A stretch of DNA of 52,097 bases from an uncultured Rikenellaceae bacterium (lineage in GTDB: Bacteria; Bacteroidota; Bacteroidia; Bacteroidales; Rikenellaceae). The stretch covers positions 1-52,097 of the forward strand of contig CAJTLO010000004.1 in NCBI GenBank assembly GCA_910577285.1, written 5' to 3'. Positions 43,729 to 52,044 of the stretch are shown piece by piece; the stretch's first letter is position 1, and each line of letters opens with the position of its first letter. The notes below the pieces were generated by a model that ran no database searches, had not been told where the DNA came from, and worked only from the letters and a program-made list of their open reading frames with translations. The position numbers and the translations under genes were made by a program.

Positions 43729-44814
43729 TTGACGAAGAAAAAAAGAGATAACGGCCACCTGCTCATCATGCGCCTTTCGGCCATGGGCGACGTGGCGATG
43801 ACGGTTCCCGTGGTGGCAGCCCTGCGACACGCCTATCCGGAGCTGCGCATCAGCATCCTCACGCGCACGGGCTTCCGCCCCTTTTTCCGCGCCGTTCCCG
43901 ATCTGGAATTCGTGGATTTCGACCCGAACGGGCGCCACAAAGGATTCTTCGGTCTGGCACGCCTCGCCGGAGAGCTTCGCGCCTGCGGCATAGACACCAT
44001 CGCCGACCTGCACGACGTGCTGCGTACGAAGGTGGTCCGCACGCTCGCCCGCCTCGGCGGAACCCGCGTAGCGGTCATCGACAAAGGCCGGGCGGAAAAG
44101 CGGGAGATGACGCGGCGGAGCGGCAAACGGCTCGTACCGCTGGCTCCTATGACCGAACGTTACCGCCACACGATCCGCCGCCTGGGCTTCGACTTCGACA
44201 TGCCGCGCGAACCGCAGAAAGCGATGTGCGCCGTCCCGCTCCCCGTCGCCGAAACGGTCGGACCGAAAACGGACCTCTGGGTGGGCATCGCCCCCTTCGC
44301 CAAACACCGCGGAAAGATATACCCCATTCCCCTCACCGACGAGTTGATCGGCCTGCTCAACGAAACCTACGGGCGCGTATTCATCTTCGGCGGCGGCGAA
44401 CACGAGAAGAGCTTCGCCGAAGGGATGGAGAAGCGACACCCCGGCGTGGTGTCGGTGATCGGCCGCATGAGCATGTCGCAGGAGATGGACCTCATCAGCA
44501 ACCTCGACGCCATCGTGACGATGGATTCGGCCACGATGCACATCGCCTCCCTGCTGGGCGTACCGGTCGTTTCGGTCTGGGGCGCCACCCATCCTTTCGC
44601 CGGCTTCTACGGCTACGGCCAGCACCCCGACAACGCCGTGCAGGCCGACCTGCCCTGCCGGCCGTGCTCGGTGTTCGGCAACAAGCCCTGCATCTCGGGC
44701 GATTACAGGTGCCTCACCTCGATCCGCCCCCGGGAGATAGCCCGCCGGGTGGAGGAGATCACGGGACCGACCGCGAAAACCGCCGACCGCACCCCCGATG
44801 CGGACCGATCGTAA
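43729..44814 (+). CDS. Glycosyltransferase family 9 (heptosyltransferase-like)
   Basis: This 361-residue GT-B protein resembles LPS heptosyltransferases: HLLIMRLSAMGDVAMTVPVV at the start, GIAPFAKHRGKIYP in the middle, and the sugar-nucleotide site FIFGGGEHEKS, TMDSATMHIASLLGVPVVSV and WGATHPFAGF. It probably adds a sugar to lipooligosaccharide in the cytoplasm. The likely start is TTG 43729, 18 nt after an imperfect -7 box (TACCTTTA); ATG 43768 is the alternative and would remove the first 13 residues. Confidence 0.88.
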   Translation: MTKKKRDNGHLLIMRLSAMGDVAMTVPVVAALRHAYPELRISILTRTGFRPFFRAVPDLEFVDFDPNGRHKGFFGLARLAGELRACGIDTIADLHDVLRTKVVRTLARLGGTRVAVIDKGRAEKREMTRRSGKRLVPLAPMTERYRHTIRRLGFDFDMPREPQKAMCAVPLPVAETVGPKTDLWVGIAPFAKHRGKIYPIPLTDELIGLLNETYGRVFIFGGGEHEKSFAEGMEKRHPGVVSVIGRMSMSQEMDLISNLDAIVTMDSATMHIASLLGVPVVSVWGATHPFAGFYGYGQHPDNAVQADLPCRPCSVFGNKPCISGDYRCLTSIRPREIARRVEEITGPTAKTADRTPDADRS

Positions 44815-44887
44815 CCCCGACGGCGCAGGCGCATCCCGCTTCCGCATCGCGAGGGAACGTTTTTTTCTGTTATATCATTCACAGCCG

Positions 44888-44918
44888 TTTGTACTCTGAA
44901 AAATAAAACCTATCTTTG
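44888..44918 (+). promoter_or_regulatory. Consensus promoter of gcvH
   Basis: TTTG (44888-44891), 19 nt, TATCTTTG (44911-44918): an exact consensus match, leaving a leader of about 90 nt before the ATG at 45017. Confidence 0.8.
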
Positions 44919-45016
44919 GCAAAGCGTTGGGGGCCACGGCGCCCGTGGCATGCACGAGCCCCGAAGCATGAAGGAAAAACAGTAAGGAAAATATTAACCA
45001 TCAATTTTTTTCAGCA

Positions 45017-45394
45017 ATGAACATACCTGCTAATCTCAAGTATTCCAACGACCACGAATGGGTACGGGTGGAAGGCAACGAAGCATTCATCGGCATCACC
45101 GACTTCGCACAGGGCCAGCTCGGCGACATCGTATTCGTAGACGTCCCCACCGTGGGCGAATCGCTGGACCAGAACGAAGTTTTCGGTTCGATCGAGGCCG
45201 TTAAGACCGTATCCGACGCTTTCCTGCCCGTGGGCGGCGAAATACTTGAGTTCAACGAAGCGCTGGAGAGCGACCCGGCCCTCGTGAACAAAGATCCTTA
45301 CGGCGAAGGCTGGATCATCAAGGTCAGCATGGCCAACCCCGCCGAGGTAGACACGCTCCTCTCTGCGGACGACTACGCCAAACTCATAGGCTAA
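45017..45394 (+). CDS. gcvH: Glycine cleavage system H protein
   Basis: This 125-residue lipoyl carrier shuttles the aminomethyl group in glycine breakdown. The lipoylated lysine is in SIEAVKTVSD. Family signatures are HEWVRVEGNEAFIGITDFAQ and LGDIVFVDVP. No other gcv gene is nearby; gcvP and gcvT must lie elsewhere. mdh follows after a hairpin. Confidence 0.96.
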   Translation: MNIPANLKYSNDHEWVRVEGNEAFIGITDFAQGQLGDIVFVDVPTVGESLDQNEVFGSIEAVKTVSDAFLPVGGEILEFNEALESDPALVNKDPYGEGWIIKVSMANPAEVDTLLSADDYAKLIG

Positions 45395-45463
45395 CGCCGA
45401 AAACGAACCGCCGCCGCTCCCGTCGGGAGTGTGAGCGTGTTCCATTAGGTTAGACACACGGCC

Positions 45464-45497
45464 TGCGGCGCCAAGGAATAAACTCTTTGGCGCCGCA
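45464..45497 (+). terminator. Hairpin between gcvH and mdh
   Basis: Arms TGCGGCGCCAA and TTGGCGCCGCA (11 bp) enclose a 12-base loop. There is no T run. It may partly terminate gcvH transcripts or protect mdh mRNA. Confidence 0.5.
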
Positions 45498-45531
45498 AGT
45501 CCATAAAGTAAAAACATAAAAGACCAAAATT

Positions 45532-46473
45532 ATGTCAAAAGTAACAGTAGTCGGCGCGGGTAACGTGGGCGCTACTTGCGTAAATGCACTGGCCGTCCGC
45601 GAGATCGCGGGCGAGGTGGTGCTCCTCGACATCAAAGAGGGATTGGCGGAAGGCAAAGTACTCGACATGTACCAGACCTCCACGCTGATGGATTTCGACA
45701 CCAATCTGCTGGGTGTCACGAACGATTACGAGAAGACGGCCGGATCGGACGTCGTAGTCATCACTTCGGGCATGCCGCGGAAACCGGGCATGACGCGCGA
45801 AGAGCTGATCGGCGTGAACGCCGGCATCGTCAAGGAGGTGGTCAACAACATCCTCAAATACTCCCCCGACGCCATTCTGCTCATCGTCAGCAACCCGATG
45901 GACACCATGACCACGCTGGCCCAGAAGGTGAGCGGCCTGCCCACCAACCGCGTATTCGGCATGGGCGGCGCACTGGACAGCGCACGCTTCCGCGGCTACC
46001 TCGCCAAGGCGCTCGGCGCCAGCGCGAACGACGTGGACGGCATGGTGATCGGCGGTCACGGCGACACGACCATGATTCCGCTCGTTGCCAAGGCTTCCTA
46101 CAAGGGTGTGCCCGTGAGCACATTCCTCAGCGAGGAGAAACTCGGCGAGATAGCCGCTGCCACCATGGTGGGCGGCGCGACCCTCACCAAGATGCTCGGC
46201 ACCTCGGCATGGTACGCTCCGGGAGCCGCTGCCGCACGCATCGTGGAGAGCATCCTCAAGGATGAGAAAAAGGTATTCCCCTCGTGCGTACACCTCGAAG
46301 GTCAGTACGGCCAGGAAGACCTCTACATCGGTGCACCGGCCGTCATCGGCCGCAACGGCGTGGAGAAGATTCTGGAAATCGAACTCAACGAAACGGAAAA
46401 GGCCGCATTCGCCAAGAGCGCGGAAGCTGTCCGCAACACCAACAAAGTACTCTACGAGATCGGCGCCCTGTAG
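45532..46473 (+). CDS. mdh: Malate dehydrogenase
   Basis: This 313-residue NAD-dependent enzyme interconverts malate and oxaloacetate. It has the Rossmann start VTVVGAGNVGATCVNAL, a MPRKPGMTREEL active-site loop with substrate-binding arginines, VSNPMDTMT, and the catalytic histidine in VIGGHGDTTMIPL. It is of the lactate-dehydrogenase-like MDH type. A 15-bp hairpin follows. Confidence 0.96.
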   Translation: MSKVTVVGAGNVGATCVNALAVREIAGEVVLLDIKEGLAEGKVLDMYQTSTLMDFDTNLLGVTNDYEKTAGSDVVVITSGMPRKPGMTREELIGVNAGIVKEVVNNILKYSPDAILLIVSNPMDTMTTLAQKVSGLPTNRVFGMGGALDSARFRGYLAKALGASANDVDGMVIGGHGDTTMIPLVAKASYKGVPVSTFLSEEKLGEIAAATMVGGATLTKMLGTSAWYAPGAAAARIVESILKDEKKVFPSCVHLEGQYGQEDLYIGAPAVIGRNGVEKILEIELNETEKAAFAKSAEAVRNTNKVLYEIGAL

Positions 46474-46503
46474 CCTTTCCCGGCTCACCGATCACCCGAA
46501 TGC

Positions 46504-46537
46504 ACAAGGGCCGCACCTAAAGAGGTGCGGCCCTTGT
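46504..46537 (+). terminator. Terminator hairpin after mdh
   Basis: Perfect 15-bp arms (ACAAGGGCCGCACCT and complement) close a four-base AAAG loop, 31 nt after mdh. Only a weak T-rich tail follows. Confidence 0.75.
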
Positions 46538-46642
46538 CGTTCCTGCTCCTGCAACGTCTTCGGACCGCCATCCCCACTCCACACCGCAAGGCAATCGGCC
46601 CGCACCGACCCAACGGCACGGCATCCGCCTGTAGCGGCCTCC

Positions 46643-46840
46643 TATCGCTCCCCATCCACAGCCTTACCAGCATTTCCCGCGACAGCCTTTTTCCGTTCCC
46701 GCAAAACACTCCGCCCGTGCCCCTTACGATTTCCACACCGCAGCACCGCCGATTTTCAATTCCCGCACCGCCGCCGCAGCACTCCCCCTCCGCCGGACTC
46801 CGGCAACAAAAACGGGAACCTCGAAAGGTCCCCGTAAACA
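46643..46840. repeat. 198-bp direct repeat, copy 1
   Basis: It matches 46902-47099 with about four differences, all in the first 60 bases; the remaining roughly 138 bases are identical. The period is 259 bp. Confidence 0.9.
46807..46835 (-). terminator. Minus-strand terminator in duplicated block, copy 1
   Basis: The same 10-bp hairpin and T run as at 47066-47094. It would act as a second, back-up stop for the rhamnose operon. Confidence 0.6.
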
Positions 46841-46901
46841 AGAAAAAGAACAGTCACCCATGCCACATATCGCAGCATACTCCGTTCGCGCGACCATCCC
46901 T

Positions 46902-47099
46902 TATCGCTCCCCATCCACAGTCTTCCCGGCATTTCCCGCGACAGCCCTTTTCCGTTCCCGCAAAACACTCCGCCCGTGCCCCTTACGATTTCCACACCGC
47001 AGCACCGCCGATTTTCAATTCCCGCACCGCCGCCGCAGCACTCCCCCTCCGCCGGACTCCGGCAACAAAAACGGGAACCTCGAAAGGTCCCCGTAAACA
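46902..47099. repeat. 198-bp direct repeat, copy 2
   Basis: It lies next to the end of rmlB and contains that gene's terminator. It is probably the parent copy, since the terminator makes sense here. Confidence 0.9.
47066..47094 (-). terminator. Rho-independent terminator of the rhamnose operon
   Basis: The hairpin has arms ACGGGAACCT and AGGTCCCCGT around CGAA. The single mismatch becomes a U-G pair only in the minus-strand RNA. Five T follow on that strand. It is about 28 nt beyond the rmlB stop. Confidence 0.8.
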
Positions 47100-47121
47100 G
47101 AAAGAAAACGCACGGAAACGG

Positions 47122-48255
47122 TTATCGCCCCGCGTACATCTTCTCGTAATACTTCTCATATTCACCGCTGGTGACATTGTCGAGCCACTCCTGGTTGTCG
47201 AGGTACCACCTGACAGTCTTCTCGATCCCCTCTTCGAACTGAAGACTCGGCTCCCAACCGAGCTCCTCCTTCAACTTCGACGAGTCGATCGCATAGCGCA
47301 AGTCGTGGCCCGCCCGGTCGGTCACATAAGTAATCAGCTTTTCGCTCTCCCCCTCCGGATTGCCCAACAACCGGTCCACCGTGCGAACGATCACCCTGAT
47401 CAGGTCGATATTCTTCCACTCGTTGAATCCGCCGATATTGTAGGTGTCGGCAATGCGTCCGTTGTGGAAGATCGCATCGATCGCACGGGCATGGTCCACC
47501 ACATAGAGCCAATCGCGCACATTCTCGCCCCGGCCGTAGACAGGAAGCGGTTTGCCGTGACGGATATTGTTGATGAACAACGGAATAAGTTTCTCCGGGA
47601 ACTGGTAAGGCCCGTAATTATTGGAACAGTTGGTGACGATAGTGGGCATGCCGTAAGTGTCGTGGAAGGCTCGCACGAAATGGTCGCTCGCGGCCTTGCT
47701 GGCACTGTAGGGGCTGTGGGGATCGTACTTCGTCGTTTCATAGAAGAACTCCCGGCCATAGGCCAGGTGATGCTCTCCCGAGGAGGCGGTCGTCGTAAAC
47801 GGCGGCTCGATCCCTTCGGGATGGGTCATCTCCAACGCCCCGTAGACCTCGTCCGTGGAGATGTGGTAGAAACGTTTGCCCTCATACCTTTCGGGCAGCG
47901 ACTCCCAATAGAGTTTGGCCGCCTGCAACAGGGAGAGCGTTCCCATCACATTGGTCCGTGCGAACGTAAAAGGATCTTTGATGCTCCTGTCGACATGACT
48001 CTCCGCCGCCAGGTGAATGATGCCGTCGATCCGGTACTCGCGCATGATCTCGCCCATGCGCTCGTAATCGCAAACATCGGCCCGCACGAACGCATAGTTG
48101 GGCTTGTTCTCTATATCCTTCAGATTATTGAGGTTGCCCGCATAGGTCAGCTTGTCGAGATTGACGATGCGGTAATCGGGATATTTGTTCACGAACAGCC
48201 TCACCACATGGCTGCCGATAAAGCCGGCTCCGCCGGTAATCAGAATATTTTTCAT
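47122..48255 (-). CDS. rmlB: dTDP-glucose 4,6-dehydratase
   Basis: This 377-residue SDR enzyme performs the second step of dTDP-L-rhamnose synthesis. It has the NAD site TGGAGFIGSHV, AAESHVDRSI, the catalytic region HISTDEVYGAL and the tyrosine-lysine pair in YSASKAASDH. NCSNNYGPYQFPEKLIP is also diagnostic. It is the last gene of the operon and is followed by a terminator. Confidence 0.97.
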   Translation of the reverse strand: MKNILITGGAGFIGSHVVRLFVNKYPDYRIVNLDKLTYAGNLNNLKDIENKPNYAFVRADVCDYERMGEIMREYRIDGIIHLAAESHVDRSIKDPFTFARTNVMGTLSLLQAAKLYWESLPERYEGKRFYHISTDEVYGALEMTHPEGIEPPFTTTASSGEHHLAYGREFFYETTKYDPHSPYSASKAASDHFVRAFHDTYGMPTIVTNCSNNYGPYQFPEKLIPLFINNIRHGKPLPVYGRGENVRDWLYVVDHARAIDAIFHNGRIADTYNIGGFNEWKNIDLIRVIVRTVDRLLGNPEGESEKLITYVTDRAGHDLRYAIDSSKLKEELGWEPSLQFEEGIEKTVRWYLDNQEWLDNVTSGEYEKYYEKMYAGR

Positions 48256-48276
48256 AACAACGCCTGTCTGTCGGAT

Positions 48277-49143
48277 TTATCGTTCTCTGCTCTCGGGAAG
48301 GAGCAGGTCCATGCACCGGCGCAACGCCTCCCGCCACGGGGGAACCGCCGCTCCGGCCTCCATGATCTTCTCTTTGGCCAGTACGGAGTAGTGCGGCCGC
48401 TTCGCGGCGGTAGGATACCCTGCCGTATCGACCGGCACCACCTCGACCGGAAGACCCGCCTGGCGGAAGATCTCCACCGCGAACCCATACCAGGTGGTCT
48501 GGCCGTCGTCGGTGTAATGAAACAGCTCCATCCCCTCGCCCGACCGCTCGACCAACACCATCAGCGCCCGGGCCAGGTCGGTCGCATACGTGGGCGTACC
48601 GTACTGGTCGTCCACCACACGCAACGTCCGGCCCTCGCCAGCCAGCCGCAACATGGTCTTCACGAAGTTGTTGCCGAACTCCGAGTAGAGCCATGCGGTA
48701 CGCACGATAGCGCCCGCGGCACCCGAACGGCACACCCGCTCCTCGCCCGCCAGCTTCGTCCGGCCGTAGACGCTCACCGGCCCTACGGCATCCTCTTCGC
48801 GGTAGGGGCTTTGCCCATTCCCGTCGAACACATAATCGGTCGAAACATGAATGAGCCGACACCCGTGCCGCACGGCCAACTCCGCAAGCACCGCGGGCCC
48901 GTCGGCATTGATCCGCCCGGCCGCCGCCTCGTCGCTCTCGGCCCTGTCCACGGCCGTGTAGGCGGCACAATTGACGATCGCCTCCGCCCCGCATCCGGCC
49001 ACCAAGGCCTCCATCCGGCCGGCATCGGTGATATCGCCCTCCGGCAAATCGGTAAATACGAAACGGTGGGCCGGATATTCCGGCGCTATTTTCTGCAACG
49101 ACAGGCCGAGCTGGCCGTTCGCCCCGGTCACCAATATTACCAT
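48277..49143 (-). CDS. rmlD: dTDP-4-dehydrorhamnose reductase
   Basis: This 288-residue SDR reductase makes dTDP-L-rhamnose. Signatures are VTGANGQLGLSL at the start, NCAAYTAVDRAESD, STDYVFDG and YGRTKLAGEE (catalytic Tyr and Lys). The start at 49143 (MVILVTGANG) was chosen; an upstream start would add 14 residues of unlikely sequence. It lies 21 nt from rmlB. Confidence 0.96.
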   Translation of the reverse strand: MVILVTGANGQLGLSLQKIAPEYPAHRFVFTDLPEGDITDAGRMEALVAGCGAEAIVNCAAYTAVDRAESDEAAAGRINADGPAVLAELAVRHGCRLIHVSTDYVFDGNGQSPYREEDAVGPVSVYGRTKLAGEERVCRSGAAGAIVRTAWLYSEFGNNFVKTMLRLAGEGRTLRVVDDQYGTPTYATDLARALMVLVERSGEGMELFHYTDDGQTTWYGFAVEIFRQAGLPVEVVPVDTAGYPTAAKRPHYSVLAKEKIMEAGAAVPPWREALRRCMDLLLPESRER

Positions 49144-49191
49144 CTTTCCTTTTCTGATTTTATACACGCCGCCCTCCGGCGGCACGCCTTG

Positions 49192-49758
49192 TCAATACAA
49201 CGCCTCGCCGTAGTCGAACAGCTCGGCCTCTTCCAACCGGGGATGGTGCCTGTCCTTTTCGGAGAGGATCACATCGGCGGCAGGAATCCTCCAGTCGATC
49301 GCCAGCGTGGGATCGTCCCAGGCGACCGCCCCTTCGTGGTCGGGCGCATAATAGTTGTCGCACTTATACTGGAAGACGGCCCGCTCGCTGAGCGTGACAA
49401 AACCGTGGGCGAAACCGCGCGGTACGAAGAGCTGCCGGTGGTTCTCGGCGGTAAGCTCCACGGCCACGTATTTGCCGAACGTGGGCGATCCCACCCGGAT
49501 ATCCACGGCGAAATCGACCACCCGTCCCTCCACCACACGCACCAGTTTGCTCTGGCTGTAGGGCGGAAGCTGGTAGTGCAGTCCGCGCAACACGCCGTAG
49601 CGGGAACAGGATTCGTTATCCTGCACGAACACCGTAGGACATACCTCGCGTTGGAACTGCGCCTGCGAAAAACTCTCCATAAAATACCCCCGCTCGTCGC
49701 CGAATACGCGCGGCTCGACGATCACCACTCCGGGAATATCGGTCTGTATGACATTCAT
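49192..49758 (-). CDS. rmlC: dTDP-4-dehydrorhamnose 3,5-epimerase
   Basis: This 188-residue cupin epimerase has PRVFGDERGYFMESF, VLRGLHYQLPPYSQSKLVR with the catalytic histidine, and RGFAHGFVTLSE. ATGs at 49764 and 49767 are also in frame and would add two or three residues. It lies 48 nt upstream of rmlD. Confidence 0.96.
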   Translation of the reverse strand: MNVIQTDIPGVVIVEPRVFGDERGYFMESFSQAQFQREVCPTVFVQDNESCSRYGVLRGLHYQLPPYSQSKLVRVVEGRVVDFAVDIRVGSPTFGKYVAVELTAENHRQLFVPRGFAHGFVTLSERAVFQYKCDNYYAPDHEGAVAWDDPTLAIDWRIPAADVILSEKDRHHPRLEEAELFDYGEALY

Positions 49759-49978
49759 ATCCATCAATATATTCTATATCGGCACCGGGGTTCCCCGTGC
49801 GTACCGCGCAACCTGTCGGCATTGCCGGAGCCTCCGCTCCGGCCCGACGGCCGCCGACCAAAAATAACGATTCGGCCGGTCACCGACAACCGTTTCCGAA
49901 AAATTAACGCAACGCCTCTCTGCTCCGCCCGCCGCGACACCTCCGCTCCGGAGAATCGCCGGTCCCGGCCGGCGCGGG

Positions 49979-50845
49979 CTACAGGTTCAGCATGTACTGT
50001 CCGTACTGGTTCTTCTTCATGGGTTCGGCCAATTCATGCAGCCGCTCCCGATCGATCCATCCCTTCCTGAAAGCGATCTCCTCCAGGCAAGCCACCTTCA
50101 ATCCCTGTCGCTTTTCGATCACCTCGATGAAGGTGGAGGCCTCCGAAAGCGAATCGTGCGTACCCGTGTCGAGCCATGCGAAACCGCGCCCGAGCAGCTT
50201 GACCTTCAGCTCGCCGTCCTCCAAAAAACGCTGGTTGACAGAGGTGATCTCCAACTCCCCGCGGGCGGAGGGGACGATGTTTTTCGCCACCTCGACCACC
50301 TTGTTCGGATAGAAATACAGCCCCACGACGGCGTAGTTGCTGCGCGGTGCGGCCGGCTTCTCCTCGATACGCAGCACATTGCCGCTGTCGTCGAATTCCG
50401 CCACACCGTAACGCTCCGGATCGTTCACCCAATAGCCGAAGACGGTGGCTTTACCGTTGTATTCGGCCGTATGCACCGCATCGGCGAGCATCGACGAAAA
50501 TCCCTGACCGTAGAAAATATTATCGCCCAGCACCAGACACACGCTGTCGTCGCCGATGAACTCCTCGCCGATGAGGAAAGCCTGCGCCAATCCGTCCGGA
50601 CTCGGCTGTTCGGCATAGGAGAACCGGACGCCGTAATCGCTCCCGTCGCCCAGCAACCGGCGGAACATGGGCAGGTCCATGGGGGTGGAGATGATCAGGA
50701 TATCCCGAATACCGGCCAGCATGAGCACCGATATGGGATAGTAGACCATCGGTTTGTCGTAAATGGGCAAAAGCTGTTTGCTCACCCCTTTGGTGATCGG
50801 ATACAGCCGCGTCCCGCTGCCCCCCGCCAGAACAATTCCTTTCAT
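49979..50845 (-). CDS. rmlA: Glucose-1-phosphate thymidylyltransferase
   Basis: This 288-residue nucleotidyltransferase makes dTDP-glucose. It has GIVLAGGSGTRLYPITKG, the metal and sugar sites LGDNIFYGQG and EKPAAPRSNYAVVGLYFY, and the C-terminal GRGFAWLDTGTHDSL. It is 19 nt downstream of the nucleotidyltransferase-like gene and 220 nt before rmlC. The rhamnose goes to surface polysaccharide. Confidence 0.97.
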   Translation of the reverse strand: MKGIVLAGGSGTRLYPITKGVSKQLLPIYDKPMVYYPISVLMLAGIRDILIISTPMDLPMFRRLLGDGSDYGVRFSYAEQPSPDGLAQAFLIGEEFIGDDSVCLVLGDNIFYGQGFSSMLADAVHTAEYNGKATVFGYWVNDPERYGVAEFDDSGNVLRIEEKPAAPRSNYAVVGLYFYPNKVVEVAKNIVPSARGELEITSVNQRFLEDGELKVKLLGRGFAWLDTGTHDSLSEASTFIEVIEKRQGLKVACLEEIAFRKGWIDRERLHELAEPMKKNQYGQYMLNL

Positions 50846-50864
50846 TCCACAAGTATGATTTTAA

Positions 50865-51986
50865 TTAACCTTTTATCGTTTTGGGTTTTATCAAGTGCGA
50901 GAAGGCCGACTGAAAGAACGTAACGAACCAAGGTTCGTTGTAGACGATCTCGTGCTTCCAGCGGTTGGCGGCAAACCGGCGCATCTTCCAGCCGAGAATC
51001 CGCACCGTGCCGCTCGCGGGCCGCTTCATCCGGAACTCGGGCGACACGATGTCGTTGAAGATCCGCTCCTCCAACTCCCGCTCCCGTTCAAACGGCGGCA
51101 ACAGCGCCGGATCCATCCTGAAACGCTCCACCAATATCCCGTTGACCGCATTGGCGAACCGATGCAAATTAAACCGCCGGTAGTACTCCTCCATCTTCAC
51201 GAAGTCGATACCGGCGTGCTCGTGTACGAGAAACAGCATCCAGTCGCACAGATGCCGCAGGCTGACACGCTCCGCCGCGTAGTGGGCAGCCATGTGGCGC
51301 ATCAGGAACAACGCGTTGAAGTCGGCCGAGGGCAGGAGGACCGTTTCCCCCTCTACCTCCGCGCTCCGCCCCGGAACGGCCGCCAGGCGCTTGAGCACCT
51401 CTTCCAGCCGCCGGGCCGAGCGATGGTCGTGGGTATTGACGAAATCGTAATGATTCTCAACCAGCACCCCTTTGTACTTGAAGGTGGTGTGGTGGTGTAC
51501 GTCGTCGCTGACGGCTATTCCGAGCTCCCGGGCCATCAGGCGGTCGGCCCGCCTCGTCGCCCCGTACAGGAAAATATCCACATCGCTGGAACTCCGGTGG
51601 CTCGGAACCGGATAATACGCCCCCAACCCGATGCCCTTCAACAGCATCATGGTCATGCCGTGCGCCTTATAAAAACGCGCCAGCTCGGCAACCACCCGCC
51701 GTTTGCGGGCGTAATCCGTTTCGATGCGATCCGTCACCACCCCGAACTTGAGCAGGGTTTCGCGAGGTACCCGCCCCGCGGGCACCACTTCCCGCACGGC
51801 GTCGTACAACAGAGCGGTCAGATGATGCGGACAAGAGGATGCAAATATGCACTCCCAACGCTCCCGCTCCCGGGACCACACCGCATCGTCCGTCCCGCCG
51901 GACGAAAGGGTGCTGCGCAGCAATGCCACGACATCGCTCCACACCTCCTGCTCTTCGACAGGCATCGTTTTGTTTCTCTTCTCCAT
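50865..51986 (-). CDS. Putative nucleotidyltransferase of the uncharacterised NTP_transf_5 type
   Basis: This 373-residue protein has MMLLKGIGLGAYYPVPSHR followed by SSSDVDIFL. The latter resembles the DxD metal site of the nucleotidyltransferase superfamily in PF14907-type proteins. The rest is helical, with several HH and DH pairs (VHHHTTFKYKG). Such genes are often found in polysaccharide loci. Here it heads the rhamnose operon, 19 nt before rmlA, so a role in surface glycan synthesis is plausible but unproven. Confidence 0.7.
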   Translation of the reverse strand: MEKRNKTMPVEEQEVWSDVVALLRSTLSSGGTDDAVWSRERERWECIFASSCPHHLTALLYDAVREVVPAGRVPRETLLKFGVVTDRIETDYARKRRVVAELARFYKAHGMTMMLLKGIGLGAYYPVPSHRSSSDVDIFLYGATRRADRLMARELGIAVSDDVHHHTTFKYKGVLVENHYDFVNTHDHRSARRLEEVLKRLAAVPGRSAEVEGETVLLPSADFNALFLMRHMAAHYAAERVSLRHLCDWMLFLVHEHAGIDFVKMEEYYRRFNLHRFANAVNGILVERFRMDPALLPPFERERELEERIFNDIVSPEFRMKRPASGTVRILGWKMRRFAANRWKHEIVYNEPWFVTFFQSAFSHLIKPKTIKG

Positions 51987-52044
51987 ACACCGACGGGACT
52001 TAAGGCGCTACAAGACGTTATACCACATCCGTTTGCGGCGCGAA

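Larger units (their letters stand above)
46538..47121. other. Non-coding stretch between mdh and rmlB with duplicated block
   Basis: It holds two nearly identical 198-bp blocks and their terminators. Frames through it do not look coding. The remaining sequence has no recognised signal. Confidence 0.5.

Noticed and set aside
46525..50070. A 1181-codon plus-strand open frame across the rhamnose genes
   Set aside because: It lies antisense to four clear rml genes and shows no similarity; long antisense frames are common in GC-rich DNA.
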